NCBI GenBank assembly: GCA_945643635.1
Contig: CALZFC010000043.1
Coordinates: 3,219,501 to 3,283,500 of the forward strand
Source: Allodiplogaster sudhausi
Lineage: Eukaryota; Nematoda; Chromadorea; Rhabditida; Diplogasteridae
DNA: 64,000 nt
Direction of reading: 5' to 3'
Below the pieces are notes generated by a model. It made no database searches and was not told where the DNA came from. It was given only the letters and a program-made list of their open reading frames with translations. The translations under genes were made by a program, and so were the position numbers. Below are positions 10,470-23,334 of the stretch, in pieces. The stretch's first letter is position 1. Every line of letters starts with the position of its first letter.

Positions 10470-13400
10470 ATGGAGTTGAGTGCTTGGCAGCTGGACGCCC
10501 GCTTTCGCTCGTTTTGGCAGCATTACGAGGCCGCCATGAAGTAAAGTGAATACATTCTTTCCCTCGTTTTTATCCTTTTCATTCTTGTTTAGTATATTTA
10601 GTGGAAAATTTAACTTAAAGATGGCGGCGTCACCACCACCGGGCAGCCGAGAGGGCCGCGCGATTCATGCCGAACCCGCTTATCATCCCACATTCTACCA
10701 ACAACAAGGCACATAGCCATGGAGACGACAGACTGAACGGTAATTCTTTTATTCTGCTTAATGGATCAGAAGTGTTTGTGAGTTTGCTGGATGATTATAA
10801 GAAATCAGTGCTCGGGGATGCTATCCATGGAAGAAGTCTTGCTGTTCTGGAAGGGATTAATTCGTGCAATTGTCTGAAAACGTAGGCTGTTCGAACGTTT
10901 TGTTTTTCCAACTGCTTTTTTCGGCAAAATTCGAACGTTTTCTTGCTCATGAAAAGACTTGGAGCGCATACTTTTCCGCTGAACATAGATGGATTCCTTT
11001 CCGTCATTCTCTTCGTCCTCATCCTCCGACTTCTCCATATCCAACTCTTCATACTCCTTGACTGCATCCTTCATTATCATCTGCGCATCTTTAGTAGACC
11101 CCAATGCGTACTTCCAGAAGTAGCCGCACGCATCAAAGACATCTGGGTTGGCGCCAAGAGAGAGCAGTTCTTGCGCGGTCCGAGATTGGCCGGCCTCGGC
11201 CGCGAGATGCAGCGGTGTCCGGCCCGTTTCCTGTAGTTACTAGTTTTAACTCAAACAGTTGCTTGCTTAATAATAGTAATAGTGTTATTATATACCCGCA
11301 AATTGTGAATAGCGCTTTTCAAAATGAACCGATTACATCTTGGAATAATAGGAATTGTCATCGTAAACAAATATTGCTTATTGATGGTACCGTTTTGGCG
11401 TTCAAATCGGCCCCCTGAGAATGGAGAGCACGAATGAGGCGGTGATGGCCTCCTCTGGCAAGAATGTGCAGGGCAGTCAGGCCATGCGAGTGAGGAGCCA
11501 CGAAGTGGAGCAGACTCGCATCGATTGACAACAGGCGATGTATCTTAATGGCATTCGTGGATCCCTTTCCTTTTCGTACTTTCTCTTTTCACCACTCTCA
11601 TTCCTCTTTCGCTTTGGTTGTCTACCTCAGCCTGATCTCCGTCAGTGCAAGCCCTGAGCCACTCTTTCCACATCGTTGCCTGGAGCAGAATCGATGAGCG
11701 GGAAGCGGCCGTCGAGCTATCACCTGATTCCGTTGACGACTCTCCTCGAGTCGACACCGGAAAAGCATTTCAAGTGGATTGAAGGAAGACAAGAGAGAAG
11801 CGAACATTGAAGAAATTGGAATGCAGCTGCAAGATGTTTCGAAGGATGGAAGGCAGCGTTGACTAATAATTTTGATGAGACAACATGTTGTGAATGCAAG
11901 CATCACATGACGATTGTTAAAAAAAAAGTCATCCAACCTCCTCGGGAGGCGTTGTGCTGACGCCTTCCTTAACAGCTGAAGTCTCATCTCCTCTTCTTTC
12001 CTTCCCATGTTCTTCGTCTTCTACTTTTCCTTCTGCTTCTATAGATTTTTCCTGAATTTTTTATATTTCGGAAAAGACAACGACTTATCTTAATTTTGAG
12101 TGTTCAGAGTTAGAGTTGTAAAATGAAGATCTCACCTTCTCGAGTATCTCTGTGCTGTCTCTTTCCTTCACTGGCGTTGTGACTGCCTCGTCTTCGTGGG
12201 GCTTATTTCCAACCTCTTCAACTTCCGCTGTTCCGTCGAGTGTTTTTGAATCTGTCTACAAAGTAAATTATGAAGGTATTTAGTTGTCAACAACGGACTT
12301 CCTTTATAGGATAGTCTCGAGAGAAATAATAGCTTTGACTTGGTTTGGATTAGTCGAATCGCTTTGCTCCTCGATGGTGCTTTGCAATGGAGAGGATGAG
12401 TCATCCTGGCTAGGCTGACGAATGCCCTTCTGCAGAGCAATCAGCACGGATGAACGCAGACCGACTGGGCCAAGCTCATCCATTCCGAGTCTGTCCGGGG
12501 GAGAGAAAGGAATCATTCTAAATGCTAAGAGACCGCGCGCGAGTGTTGCTTGCACACCGATTACTTTCTCACTATTTGCAGTGGAACGGAATTGAATGAA
12601 TTTAAAGCGTATCGAATGTAACCATCGAAGAACTTTTCTCTTTTCACAGCTTCTGTCGCTTCTTGCGGTTAGAAGCCATGATGTATTAGGTAGTTTAGTA
12701 GATGAAAAGCTGAAATCGTTGTTGGGCTTGGCGGTTGCTTCAACTTGCCCAAGCTCCACCTTCTGAGTAGGGCATGGCAATGCTCATTAGCACGTTGAAT
12801 GAATTGACCTTTCTCGCTCTCTCTGCTGGGAGGACTCGGGCAGAGGCGTGGCACAATTCGCTTACGAGCAATTCAAAAGTGTTCTTTCTCCGACGAGCTT
12901 CCATCCTTCGTTCCTATTGATTTTTTTAAATGAAACAGTGAATATGTGATGCTACTCGTGAAGCTGAGAACGGGCCAGCATTAGTCATAGACATTCTCAG
13001 TGGCATATGCTTGTGCCATCTCCTTCCACCTGCAATTGTTTGTGTCTTCAGTTTACCAGTTTCTTCAGTGTAGTAGCTATCTAAATATAAAAAAAATATG
13101 ATGTAATTTACTATTTAATCTCTACGTATTGTACTGATTCAGGAAGACCGACCGATACAAGCGTGAATGAAAAATGGAGGGAAGGACGGAAGAGTAGGAG
13201 AGAGCGTGCAGAAGATGGAGAAGCAGACAGAGGAGAGGGCATGGAAGTGGATGAGGAGCAGACAGCTGAAGAGAGTAGAGAGGGACAAGGGGAGGGGAGG
13301 AGTACGGAAGACGACGAGGAAGAGGAAATGACTGATGAAATGAAGGCGTTCTTCTTGCATGTATCTCATATTCTCAGAAATCCGGCATACAATTGATCTT

Positions 13401-13996
13401 ATTTTATGTTTTACACCGCCAACGTGATTGCCACTCAGATACTGATCTAGCGACACATATTTTCTGTCGTGCAAATTTCTTGGAAATGACGGAAATTCCC
13501 AAATGAAAACTTTGCCATTAGTGTTTGCTTTCTTTTAAAGACACTTCGCCATCGAGAGGAGCGGGAAGCGTTGCGTGCCGCGTCGCGGCCTCAGAACACA
13601 GAGGCCAAGAATGACCACTGGATAGTCATCGATAACGAGGAGTACATTCTCGCTGATAAGAGTTAGGATTTTTATTGCTCAAGCAAGATGAATTGGTATT
13701 TCTTTGTTGCAGTTGGCGTTGACGGCATAGAGAGGAGAACACTCGAGGCGCCCGACGAACCAAAGCGACAAGAAGAGAGACGAGAAAGGGCTAAGGAGCT
13801 TTACGGTTAACCAGATCTTTTTTGTCGTGTATTTGGAAACGGGATTACGGTATCTGTTTATAACCGCGGAAAAATACTTGCAGGAGACGCATCCGAACGA
13901 ATCCTAGCAATGGAAACACTCCTTGACATGCAGTTCCGGATGGTTTTCGATGCCGCCCAGCCTCCCATGTGGCCTATTATTCCACTGAAATTCTAA
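10470..13996 (+). CDS. gemin8: Gemin8, SMN-complex subunit
   Basis: Six exons, 10470-10540, 10621-10739, 13143-13360, 13541-13661, 13713-13805 and 13884-13996, keep phase throughout and give 244 residues. The N-terminus has SFWQHYEAAMKWRRHH, matching the Gemin8 WQHY..AM.W...H motif. The middle is acidic. The C-terminal domain has LRHREERE, a LYG.A..RI.AME stretch and ends MWPIIPLKF, very close to the vertebrate Gemin8 ending YWPVIPLRM-like. Gemin8 bridges Gemin7/6 and SMN in the complex that loads Sm cores onto snRNAs. Intron 2 is about 2.4 kb and contains a complete gene on the opposite strand. A likely poly(A) signal AATAAA lies near 14147. The start ATG follows an AG-rich leader, so a trans-spliced leader is possible but unproven. 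Confidence 0.85.
10805..12483 (-). CDS. Ankyrin-repeat protein nested inside Gemin8 intron 2
   Basis: Six minus-strand exons, 12483-12340, 12255-12136, 12051-11938, 11739-11626, 11564-11391 and 11230-10805, give a 363-residue protein with every junction in phase. The N-terminal third is acidic and disordered, with Glu/Thr/Pro-rich exons. The middle has a helical WKEWLRAC segment, then ankyrin repeats: HGLTALHILARGGH and ETGRTPLHLAAEAGQSRTAQ with LLSLGANPDVFDA. The C-terminus is charged (Glu/Asp then Lys/Arg rich) and ends before the TGA at 10807-10805. The exon-4 acceptor is the least certain boundary. Ankyrin repeats imply a protein-binding role, and I cannot assign an orthologue; the two-repeat block with an acidic tail is only loosely like IkappaB or BCL3-type proteins. 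The gene lies wholly within an intron of Gemin8 on the opposite strand. Confidence 0.8.
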
Positions 13997-14267
13997 CTAT
14001 TTCTTTATCCCGTACACAAGTTTTTGTTTTACACGTTGATTTTCGTGAAGAGTTGAGATACATTTTCCATTAACAAAGGCGTTTTAATCTGAGCAATGGT
14101 CAAGTTATGTTGTACAATGTTCGAATTTGTTTCTTGGTGCTACTTTAATAAAGGTCTGCAAAGAAACACATCTGGGAGAGGAGTTGAATGTATTTGTGCA
14201 TATGTTGTATATACTTTGACTGGAAGATGACACAATCTCATCTGCCCTTCTTAATTTCTCTTTTAGA

Positions 14268-17200
14268 ATGCCGAGGCGGAAAGGAACGGAGGAAGTGCCG
14301 ATACTTGGGGTTCGTTTAGAAAATCTTCGTTTGTTATTTTTGCTTTGCTTATTTGGGCTATGTTTAGAGACCGCAGATGAAATAAAATTGAAATTAAGTC
14401 ATTAAAAGGCGTTTTTAATATGCTTATTCTTGGGGAGTATGGGACGCCCACAGTATGCCTGCCGATGCATGTCGTTGTGTCAAATGAAGTTCGGCCGGTC
14501 AGATTACCGCTACAGGCGATGCCCAACTAAATTCTTTACACTTCCTCTTTTTTATTTATAGCACAACAATTTTATCTTTATTTTTAAATCTAATATTTTT
14601 AAATCTCGCTCCACTCCTTTGTTCGCTGGCCCATGATTCTGCGAAAAAAGTTATTGTTTGGGCCGGCGAGTCTCACATCAGCTGCCGGTAATGTTTCGAT
14701 GATATCTAAGGCCCCTAGGTTCAAAGTATCTTAAAAATTTTTATACATACTTAGAAAGGTCATGGCATTAAATAAAACATTGAAATTTGCCCGCCACGAC
14801 AGTATAAAACATGTTTTTAGCTCAAAATAATGAATTCGCACGACATACCAAACAATACATTTTTGACTATATCTAACACCCCTAGGTTCAAAGTAACTTC
14901 AAATTTTGTACAATTGTTTAGAAAGGCCATGGCTTCCAATAGAATGTTGAAATTTGCCCGCCACGACAGTATAAAATATGTTTTTAGCTCAATTTAAGCG
15001 GCGAAATAAATTCAGTCAAATTATTGCATGTTGCTATTGACCACGAGAACGGACACTAAATAGGATAAAATAGCGAGCATTCCTCTTAGTGGCTTCCATG
15101 CTATTATTGAAGCTAAAAAAAAATGCCGCAGAAGCGATGGAGACGCGGCGGACATCACTAAACTTGAAAATATCGTGCTCCCGTTTTTTAAGGTGCATTC
15201 ACTGTGCCCGTATTTTAGAATTTAAGGTACGGTAGCAGCCGGCCCAAAGTTCATTGTGTCAAATGTTGGTTACTGCGGTCTCTAGCTATGTTGTTATTAT
15301 TTAAAAAAAAATTTTTTTCAGGGAAAGGCATTTGTTAAGAAGCGTTCAGTGATTGAGGATGCGAACGCCAGAGAGATGATCGAGCGACAGAAACCCCTTA
15401 TACGTTAGCATTCCGAACTTCAGTATGCAAAGGCAGTTTTTTTGTTCGATTAATTTATTTTTTGCTATCAAGGAGTCTGTTTTAAGTTCCCGACGAAGAT
15501 TACGTTTTTGGCGATGAGGCGGAGCCTTCAAAGAATGTAAACACTGAGGACGAAGAGGGAAAAATCAGAAGGAAGAACAGGAAGATTCGGGATGTCAAGT
15601 CTAAGGTTACTAGCACAGTCTAGTCATTTTACTTGTTCTCTCTCTTGTCTCTCTCGCTCTCTCTTTCACCCGCCCTCTCTCTTCCTCCTCTCTTTCTCCC
15701 TCTCCCTCTCTCTATTCCTCGCGAGGAGGCGGAAGTGTATTTCTGCTGCCCCCATTGAGTGGATTTCTCATTGTCAGATTGGCGCCCTATCTTGGGACGA
15801 AGCTGTGCGACTCGTCACTGAGAACCCTGACACCGGACTTAAGAAGGCACATATTTGTTTTTCGGTTTCCTTTTTTACATCTATTTCTTTTTATGCTTTC
15901 CATGAGTTTAAATCTTATTTATAGAGTGATATATTGTGGAAGTTCTGTTATTATATAACAGGGCATATTTATTAATCGGCTTACGATTGATATGAATGAG
16001 TTAAGATCCGCGAGAAGCGTCACGTCTCTCTCCCCTATCACCAACTGGGCAACATCTCCTCTGTTCTTCGTTTCATTGCAGAGTCTCGCATCGGCAAATT
16101 CAGCAAGGAGTTAGTTAATTTCATTGCTTTTAGTATAGAAGATATATTATTTGTCTCTTATTAAAACCAGTAGTGCCCTTCCTACTTGAAGCTCAAATGG
16201 AAGGGGTGACAGTCAACTATTTACTGAACTTCCCTTCGAAATATTCGCTTTATAAAGTGGGATAAACTAGTTGCCATAAATGAATGTGTGATCCATTAAC
16301 ACATGATGCCAGTGGTTCTTCCTATTTCTTCTTCCTCTTTCTCCATCAGAGTGAAGGGAGTGGTGCTGGCGGTGGGGGAGATCTCCGACGTCCGCGCTGT
16401 CCGAGTCATCGACGACCAGAATTGCTTCCACTTCGACGCAGTGGTTGAGCAGGTTGTGTTCAGGTCAGTTAGAGCCTTTTGCGTTTCTCTTCATCTCCGG
16501 GCTTGTTATGGGAATATATTTTCAATTAATATAATAAAGACCAAAAAAATATATTTTAAATTATTGTTCAAACAAACCTTATTCTTTGCGTTTTCTGCGT
16601 AACGTGGCTTACCCCCTCCCTAGCAGATAATGAAGTCCACATTTGAAATGGTTTTTGCGCATAGTCGGTATTGTTGGCGGTTCCCTTCCAGAGAGCATAG
16701 GAAATGGAAACGGATATGAGAACATAGAGAATGTAATAGAGACATTAAAAGATAGAGAAAGGTTATTAAATAGTTACTCATTATACTGGATGTGTGAAAG
16801 TGCAATGGAACGGGGGCAGAATTACGGCTCCATTAGTAATGTAAAGAATTCTCTGATAAATAGGCATCTGGTCCCCTTTCTTTCTCCTTGCTGAAACAGA
16901 TTAGTTGAGTACACTTCAGTGCAAGAGCTCAAAAACAGCGTCTATATCCATTTGCCTGCCCTTTCCCTGTTAATTACAGTTTCATTTGTATGCAGGCCTC
17001 AACGTCTAACTTTCTACGAGGCAGCAGTAACAATGGTGACTGATCGATATGTCACTGCTTCCATCTTCAATTTTCTCTCCATCGTTTGCCCCATGAACAA
17101 TGTCAGTTTTTTTTCTTTCCTTCCTCTTTTTAAAAGTAGGCACCGTAAGACATCAAATATACCTTCGCTCTACTCAAACAGCATTATGCCAGTTCACGGT

Positions 17201-17317
17201 ATCTTCTTCTATTCTCTCGGTCTCTCTGCTTCGGTCTTTGGCATATCGCTCATTCCCTCTCCCCTCTCTGCGGATCTCTCCTTCTCTCTGCCTCTCCCAC
17301 CTCTTTCTCTATCTCAC

Positions 17318-17356
<39 letters not shown>

Positions 17357-17760
17357 CTCGCTACAGGCCGACAAAGTGCTTCGTGGAGTGCCTCTGACAG
17401 TGGGTGACACAATCTCGGTTCGCTACCGCGCGAGTGAAGTGAAAGCGGCGATTTGTGTGTTGAAGGGCGAGCTGGTGAAGCTCGTGAGACGGACCAGGTG
17501 GGCAATCTCAGCCATTCAAATTCTTTTCTTTTACAACAGAAGAAGATTATTTGCTTAAGGTATTTGTATTATTTCTTGTGGAGGCTAAATGGTAGATTCC
17601 TCTTAGTTCCAGTTTGCACACTCCGTCTTTCGGCATTGCCAAATCAACGGAAGTGCCCCATGGAAGTGAAAAAAGGAAGTGGGAAGTCAAAGAGGAGATA
17701 AAGGAAGAGACTCCAACAAGGAAGAACAAGAGGGTTAAATTCGTCGATGACGATGACTAG
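14268..17760 (+). CDS. RNA polymerase I subunit RPA43 (POLR1F)-like protein
   Basis: Nine exons, 14268-14309, 15322-15403, 15487-15605, 15778-15846, 16006-16109, 16350-16463, 16996-17101, 17367-17497 and 17613-17760, join in phase to 304 residues. The core reads HVSLPYHQLGNISSVL ... RIGKFSKE, then VKGVVLAVGEI ... FHFDAVVEQVVFRP. This resembles the SHS2-like N-domain of RPA43 (HVSLPP...L, then GVVLAY, then FV-rich strands). An OB-like part follows (TASIFNFLSI ... GVPLTVGDTISVRY). The basic-acidic tail ends KRVKFVDDDD. RPA43 with its stalk partner contacts Rrn3/TIF-IA to start rRNA transcription. The first about 100 residues are charged and not recognised. Exon 4 uses a GC donor (AAG|GCACAT). 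Intron 1 holds a hAT-like element. The assignment rests on pattern only. Confidence 0.55.
14365..15284. mobile_element. Non-autonomous hAT-like element in RPA43-like intron 1
   Basis: The ends are TAGAGACCGCAG and its inverse CTGCGGTCTCTA. They are flanked by an exact 8-bp duplication, GCTATGTT, at 14357-14364 and 15285-15292. An 8-bp target duplication and TAGAG termini are the hAT hallmark. The inverted similarity continues inside (near 14480 versus 15205-15250). The interior has two tandem units of about 165 bp (about 14700-14850 and 14868-15000) sharing CCTAGGTTCAAAGTA and GCCCGCCACGACAGTATAAA. There is no transposase frame. Confidence 0.8.
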
Positions 17761-17938
17761 AATTCAATTGAAATGACTCCTTGACCATAGTCGTTTTCTT
17801 TCCGGTACCTATTGTTTTGTTTGTTGTTATGAATTCTATTAATGTCGTTATTTGTTATTCTACGGTTTTTATTATTTCTGATGTGAGGATTATTAGATGC
17901 TCTAAGTGATAAGTGATAAAACGTCAAAAGTCAGACAT

Positions 17939-18958
17939 TTATATTTTTTGTGGTGCAGTTCTTCTAGGCTTCACAATGGGATGGTAGTAAGGGATGTTGT
18001 CACACTCATGAGGGTCCTCGATGCAGGGAGGAGTGGGCGGGAGAGGGGGCAGGGGGAGGTCATAAGAGGAAGAAGGTGTGGGGGAAGATATGGAAGACTC
18101 ATTCACTTTCGGTGGGACGTCGTAGATCTCTGACGGAGGAGTACGGTAACACCCGATACGCGCAGTGTGATGCTGAAACAAGGAAGACGGAGTGGTCATC
18201 AAGGAGGGAAATGGAACGAAGTTGTACGTGTCCAAAAGATCGGCTGGAAAGCTGAGTGTTGGCGTGTGGAAGACGATGACCGTAGGCCTCGAGGTACTCG
18301 CTTGGGTGCACCGGAAACAGAAGGAAGGTAGCCACCCTGGGAGGGTCAAGAGACGGCTAACAACGGTGGTGAGCAGAGCGGGCAGGAAGAGCAGCCCGTG
18401 CAGCAGTCCGATTCCCACCACGAAGAGCACCGTGAACACGAAGGTGCGCACCTGGGATTTATGCTTGTCTTATTTATTATATTATATTCTCGCCATGCAA
18501 TTCTGAATTTTTTTTAGTTCCAAGGGAAGATGTCTTTTTGTTGGATAGCTGCTTCTGTGGATTATAAATGGGAAGCATACAATGTAGGAGGGCACGAATG
18601 CGAGGAGAGCCACGCCGACTGCCGTGGAGAGAGCGGACTGCAGCATGGGCTCGAACACGGCAGTCAGGCAACGCTGCAACCATTCATCGGCTTCCTTTAC
18701 AACTCTATTCTTATTTCATTTCTTATCTTTTTTCTACTCCATTCTGATACTTCTCTCTCTCTCTCTTCCTCTTTCTCTCTCTGCCCTCACCTCGAGTCTC
18801 TCTTCCTTCTGCGTCACAAAGTGGAAAGTGGTGTGAACGACGTAGTCAACGGAGAATCCGACAGACATGACTATCGTAATCATTGAGATGATGTCCAGAC
18901 GCGTACTCACTGCAGCTAAGGCTCCAACAACACCTGAATGCACTCTCTCTCCTTCTCC

Positions 18959-19000
<42 letters not shown>

Positions 19001-19007
19001 GGCTCGG

Positions 19008-19050
<43 letters not shown>

Positions 19051-19055
19051 CTGGC

Positions 19056-19097
<42 letters not shown>

Positions 19098-19873
19098 CCT
19101 TGCTCTTTCTCTATCCCCCAATACCCGCCAACATTCACGGCAACTCACCAATGTTCACAGAGAGAATGGCGAGGGAGACGCAGAGTGACGAGGCGATTCT
19201 TGGGACGAGAAGCACGCAAATTGCCAGCATCGTCACCACCTGCAAGCCGCGACTCTTTGTATGTCATTTCTTGTGTTTTATCCCTCAGGAAATAATAGAT
19301 CAGAGCCAATGTAGCTAAGGGATGTACCGCGGTGATGACATTCGAGATGACGTCCTTGATGGTGGAGAACTGCTGGTCGACGTGGAGGAAGCTGAACGAG
19401 TGAAACTCGTGTTCCATATCCTTCTTGAAGGACTCGTCCTGTTCTTCCTCGCTGACCTTGTATCATAGGCGAAGCCTTCCGCTTCTGCCGCGGCCAGCGC
19501 GTCTCGCAGGAAGCGCGCGCATGGCTCGTCGTTCGCCGGGTCCACTTTCCGCATGCGTAGAATCATCTTCATCACCATGATCCGGCCGGCCGGAGAGAAT
19601 CTGGCAAATGTCTTGAGGCTCGCGTACTTGCTAAATAGTTAGAGTTTGAGATAACTTTAACAAATAAGCAAGCAAATAGTTTCATACCGAATATCATTCT
19701 TGTACTTCCCATACTCGGGCTTCTCCAAAAAGGCAAGGACGGCGTCGGTGAAACGACGATTCGAGAAGTGCCTGCCCGCGCCTCCGGCCTCCTCGAAGGC
19801 AGAGAGCCAGAACTCGGCAGCTGAGGCTAAAGGTGATCTGGAATGGAGAGAGAGAAAGAGAGTGAGAGAGAGG

Positions 19874-19913
<40 letters not shown>

Positions 19914-22840
19914 GAAACAGGAATTTTGAGGAAGAAAGAGAAGGAGAGAGAAGAGAGAGAGAAGAGAGAGAGAGAGAGAGTGATGAAATGATTAGGAGTA
20001 GCTTTCATCTGAATGTGCCTCGTCATGTTGTTGTATAGTCTGAGTAGATTCCTTCTCTGTACTGGATCTGCGAGATCTGTCTTCTCCGTCCTCAGCACTC
20101 CGAAGCAGAATGCACCGTAGTCTGCGAAGAGTCTTTCCTGTGCACGGAGCTCGGCCGAGACGTACGAGTCATCCGGAACCAGCAACTGACGTATTATTTT
20201 GTCATTATTAATTTGTTTATTACAAAAAAAAAGAAGTCAAAATTATCATAACAATTTCTGTACGTCAAACCTTAAGGTCCAAGCCCAGTGGAAGGGACAG
20301 TGCGGCATTGATAGAAAAGACGAGGTAGAGAAGATAGAGAAGCAGAACGACTACTCGAGACGAGCGAAGATTCAGAAGGCGAGTGAGTCGGATGGGGAGA
20401 GGAAGAGAAGTGGAAGGAGGAGGGAGAGAGTCGTCTGAACACGGGGAGGGTGGGAATGGAATAGATACGGATACACGCACCACTCTTTGGCTTGACCCGA
20501 TAGCAGAGAAGAGAATGGCGATTCGCAAACTCTCGCCGGCAGCAGAGAATCATCAGCGAGTTCAGGAAGGTTATCTTCAATTACGAATTAGACATGGAAA
20601 TGCTCGTGAAACCAATTTAAAAAGCTTAAAGAGTTTAAATCCACTTGGTAGAAGAACATGAAGAGGATTGCCATGGCGCAGTAAGTGGAGAAGACTCCTG
20701 GCAACAGAAAATGTTTGCTGAAGCTTCAGCAGTACATCTATTTCGTCTATTAACATAAATTAATATGAAAAATATAATTAGCGTATAACATACGGACGGC
20801 GTAGAATTCCGAGATGCTTCCGATTGAGAAAGAGAGGCCATCAGTGAGAGATGTTAGGAAAAGAGATGCCGCAGACTCGGTGAGTGCCTCGATGAATCTG
20901 ACAGAAATAGAAGTTCAAAGGAGAGTTGGAAACTACATTGAGCAAGAGAATGAGAGTGAGAGAGAATGAGGGAGAGAGACAGAGAGAGATAGAGGGCGAA
21001 AGTCATGGAGAGAGGGAGAGAGAAACATTGCAAGAGAGAAGGAAAAGATGGAAAGAGTGAGAGATACGGTTTATATTTTAACTAGTAGAATATGGAAAAG
21101 AAAACTTTTTTGAAACCTCTCCTCAAGTTGCACGGCTGTCCCCATCCTCCAGCTTTTTAGCATAAGAAACGTGTTGTCCACGCCGATTGCTACAACGTGG
21201 TCTTGCTAGACAAACTCTTTTTGTTTTGAAAAATAGATTCACATAAAAAAGACACTGACAAATGACAAGGAAGGGCATGATGAAGACAAGTGGCAGGAAG
21301 GGGTACTGTAGATAGAGCAGCAATGCTGTGGAGGCTATTGTCGCTAGCGTTGCATTCAGCATGGCGAAGAAGCCAACCTTCCTCAAGTGCATTTGTGGAA
21401 TACAATTTATTTTTTTTGGATGACTTATTTTCTAATAAATAATTCTCTTACAAGTGGCTGAGAGCGCACGGGATTACGAGAGGAGCAGACGAGCTTACAA
21501 AAGAAGACGAGAACCAGAGACATCCACGGCATCCACGGAATCAGAAGCTTAATCGTTTGGAATGCTTTTTGCCACTCATTGCTGAGCATGAGGAATAGAC
21601 ATTAATCTGACATGTCCATTCCGTTCCATCTCCTTAGCGAGACTACGCGAAGAGGTGAAGTGGACGGTGGCGTTGGGATAGCGAAAGCTAGGCGCCTTCT
21701 CCAGAAAGGCATCAATCCATCTGATGGTGAGAATTGATTGTAATTCAGATAGATATCTCACTTCCCCTTCCTTATCAAGTGCGTGTTTTTGTACAGCTTG
21801 TATTAGCTGCAGACATTCGATGGCATAAATTGCTGCCTCGAAAAGTGCAACCATTGACCTCCCCCACTCACTGATCATTTCTGGGCCCATTCTCGAGAGT
21901 GTAGATCATTCGAACTGCTCGAGCTCGATCGATTGCTGCGTTGCCGTGGCGATCTCGAGTTCGGTTCAGCACCGACACGCCGCCAAAGATGACTTACAAA
22001 GGAATTGAGGATTACATGGTCGCAATCCGCATAAATAAGAAAATATTGGACCTGCATTATCAATGGTAAAGTTGGAGATGATCAGGAGAGGGAAGCGCAG
22101 CAGAAATTGAGCAGAGAGAACGGGATCTGAGTCCTGCCAGATAAGTTTGTTTTCAAAATATGAACAACTATGGAATAAGAGAGCAACCTCAAGTGCGAAA
22201 GCGAAAGGATGAAGAGAACAAGCGCCTGTGAGCTGAGACTTCAGACACACGGATTCCATTTTTGTGCTGCCCGCCTTCAATGTATCGCACATCATATTTA
22301 ATTAAAGACACAAACAATACATATGTAGCTAGAAATAAGGTTTAAAAAGAACTTGAAAGATGCTCAGGTGAATTTAAATAAGAAGCACCAACTTTGATCG
22401 ATCTCACTTTCGAGTGGAGTTGCGCCATTCTGTAAATGATTTTATTTTGCATACATGGTAAGTATTGACTTTTTTTTAAAGTTTTTCTTTTAATTGTAAG
22501 AAGTTCTGGACACGGACCGAAGAATGGCCGCCGGCTCGAGAGCATTGTCATCTGCTTCGTAGATCGTGTACACGAAGGAGGTGCCAAAGATGGAGTAGCT
22601 ATCACGGAGAGCATCCCGAGGGGGGAAGAGACGGAGCAGCTGAACCAAGAGGGTTAGGGATACGGTAGAGAGAGAGAGGGGTGAGACCTCGTTGAGATCG
22701 TTGAGTGCTTGGATGTCATCAGGAAGGAAGACACGCAGAGTGTCGTTGGAGATGTTGAGATGGAGGTCGGAGAAGGAGAGCCAGCAGCGCAAGCAGAACA
22801 AGGAGGACAAGCTCGGGTTAGGATTCTGACGGCACTGATC
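17939..22840 (-). CDS. Patched-related (PTR) RND-family membrane protein with sterol-sensing domain
   Basis: About 20 minus-strand exons. Phase-checked ones include 22639-22518, 22429-22393, 22133-22052, 21992-21872, 21720-21601, 21581-21452, 21377-21260, 21189-21117, 20897-20794, 20697-20645, 20574-20481, 20434-20271, 20185-20019, 19837-19688, 19239-19149, 18933-18791, 18673-18581 and 18451-17939. Motifs in order: [13 protein letters not shown], the sterol-sensing segment with [48 protein letters not shown], the second RND half with [16 protein letters not shown], and the last helices ([16 protein letters not shown]) with a long Pro/Ser-rich tail. Nematodes have many PTR proteins, linked to cuticle moulting and osmoregulation. 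The N-terminal exon before 22688 and its first membrane segment are unclear. Between 19457 and 19328 the frame does not join cleanly (see findings). Exon 20185-20019 ends with a GC donor. CT tracts lie in several introns. Confidence 0.85.
18950..19095. repeat. (CT)n tract within PTR intron
   Basis: Near-pure CT on the plus strand with TGGCTCGGT interruptions that recur about every 55 bases, so there is a short higher-order repeat. A second intronic GA tract of the same gene is at 19878-19985. Confidence 0.9.
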
Positions 22841-23334
22841 TTCCATGTAGCATTCTACTCGTGTCTTGAAGGAGAAGAAAAGAAGAATCTTCAAGAGATA
22901 CTGCCTTTTGCAGCTTTTCGAAAACAATGAACCATTCTTCGTTTAGTTCTCTGGTGGCCCGCCTCGATGACCTCGCAAAGACAAGTCCCTTCGACGAGAA
23001 GCAGCCTGCCTCTGAAGAGAAGTCAGTCTGGAAGAGAATGCTATGCCGGACAGAACATTTTCCCTTTTCTTCCCTGTTCACATCTGGATTGTTACGTCTG
23101 GCAGAACATTTGACATTGTCCACCTGAAGTTGTACAAATTGTAGAAATGGCAAAGCCGCGGTCCGCGAGCCCCATTTCGTGCAGCGCGACGGCGAGTTCT
23201 ACGTGTTCGTCATTCCATTATTCTCCTGCAGTCATTGGAAATCAAAAGCTATTTTTATTGGATATTTTAAAACATTGCCCCACGTTTCTAATCTCAGACC
23301 GTTTCAGGCCCTTCTAACACTTCGGCCGTCTGTC

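Noticed and set aside
10667..10885. Extended Gemin8 exon 2 reading to a stop at 10885
   Set aside because: A good donor at 10740 joins in phase to exon 3 with family-matching sequence. The extension is antisense to the ankyrin gene's last exon.
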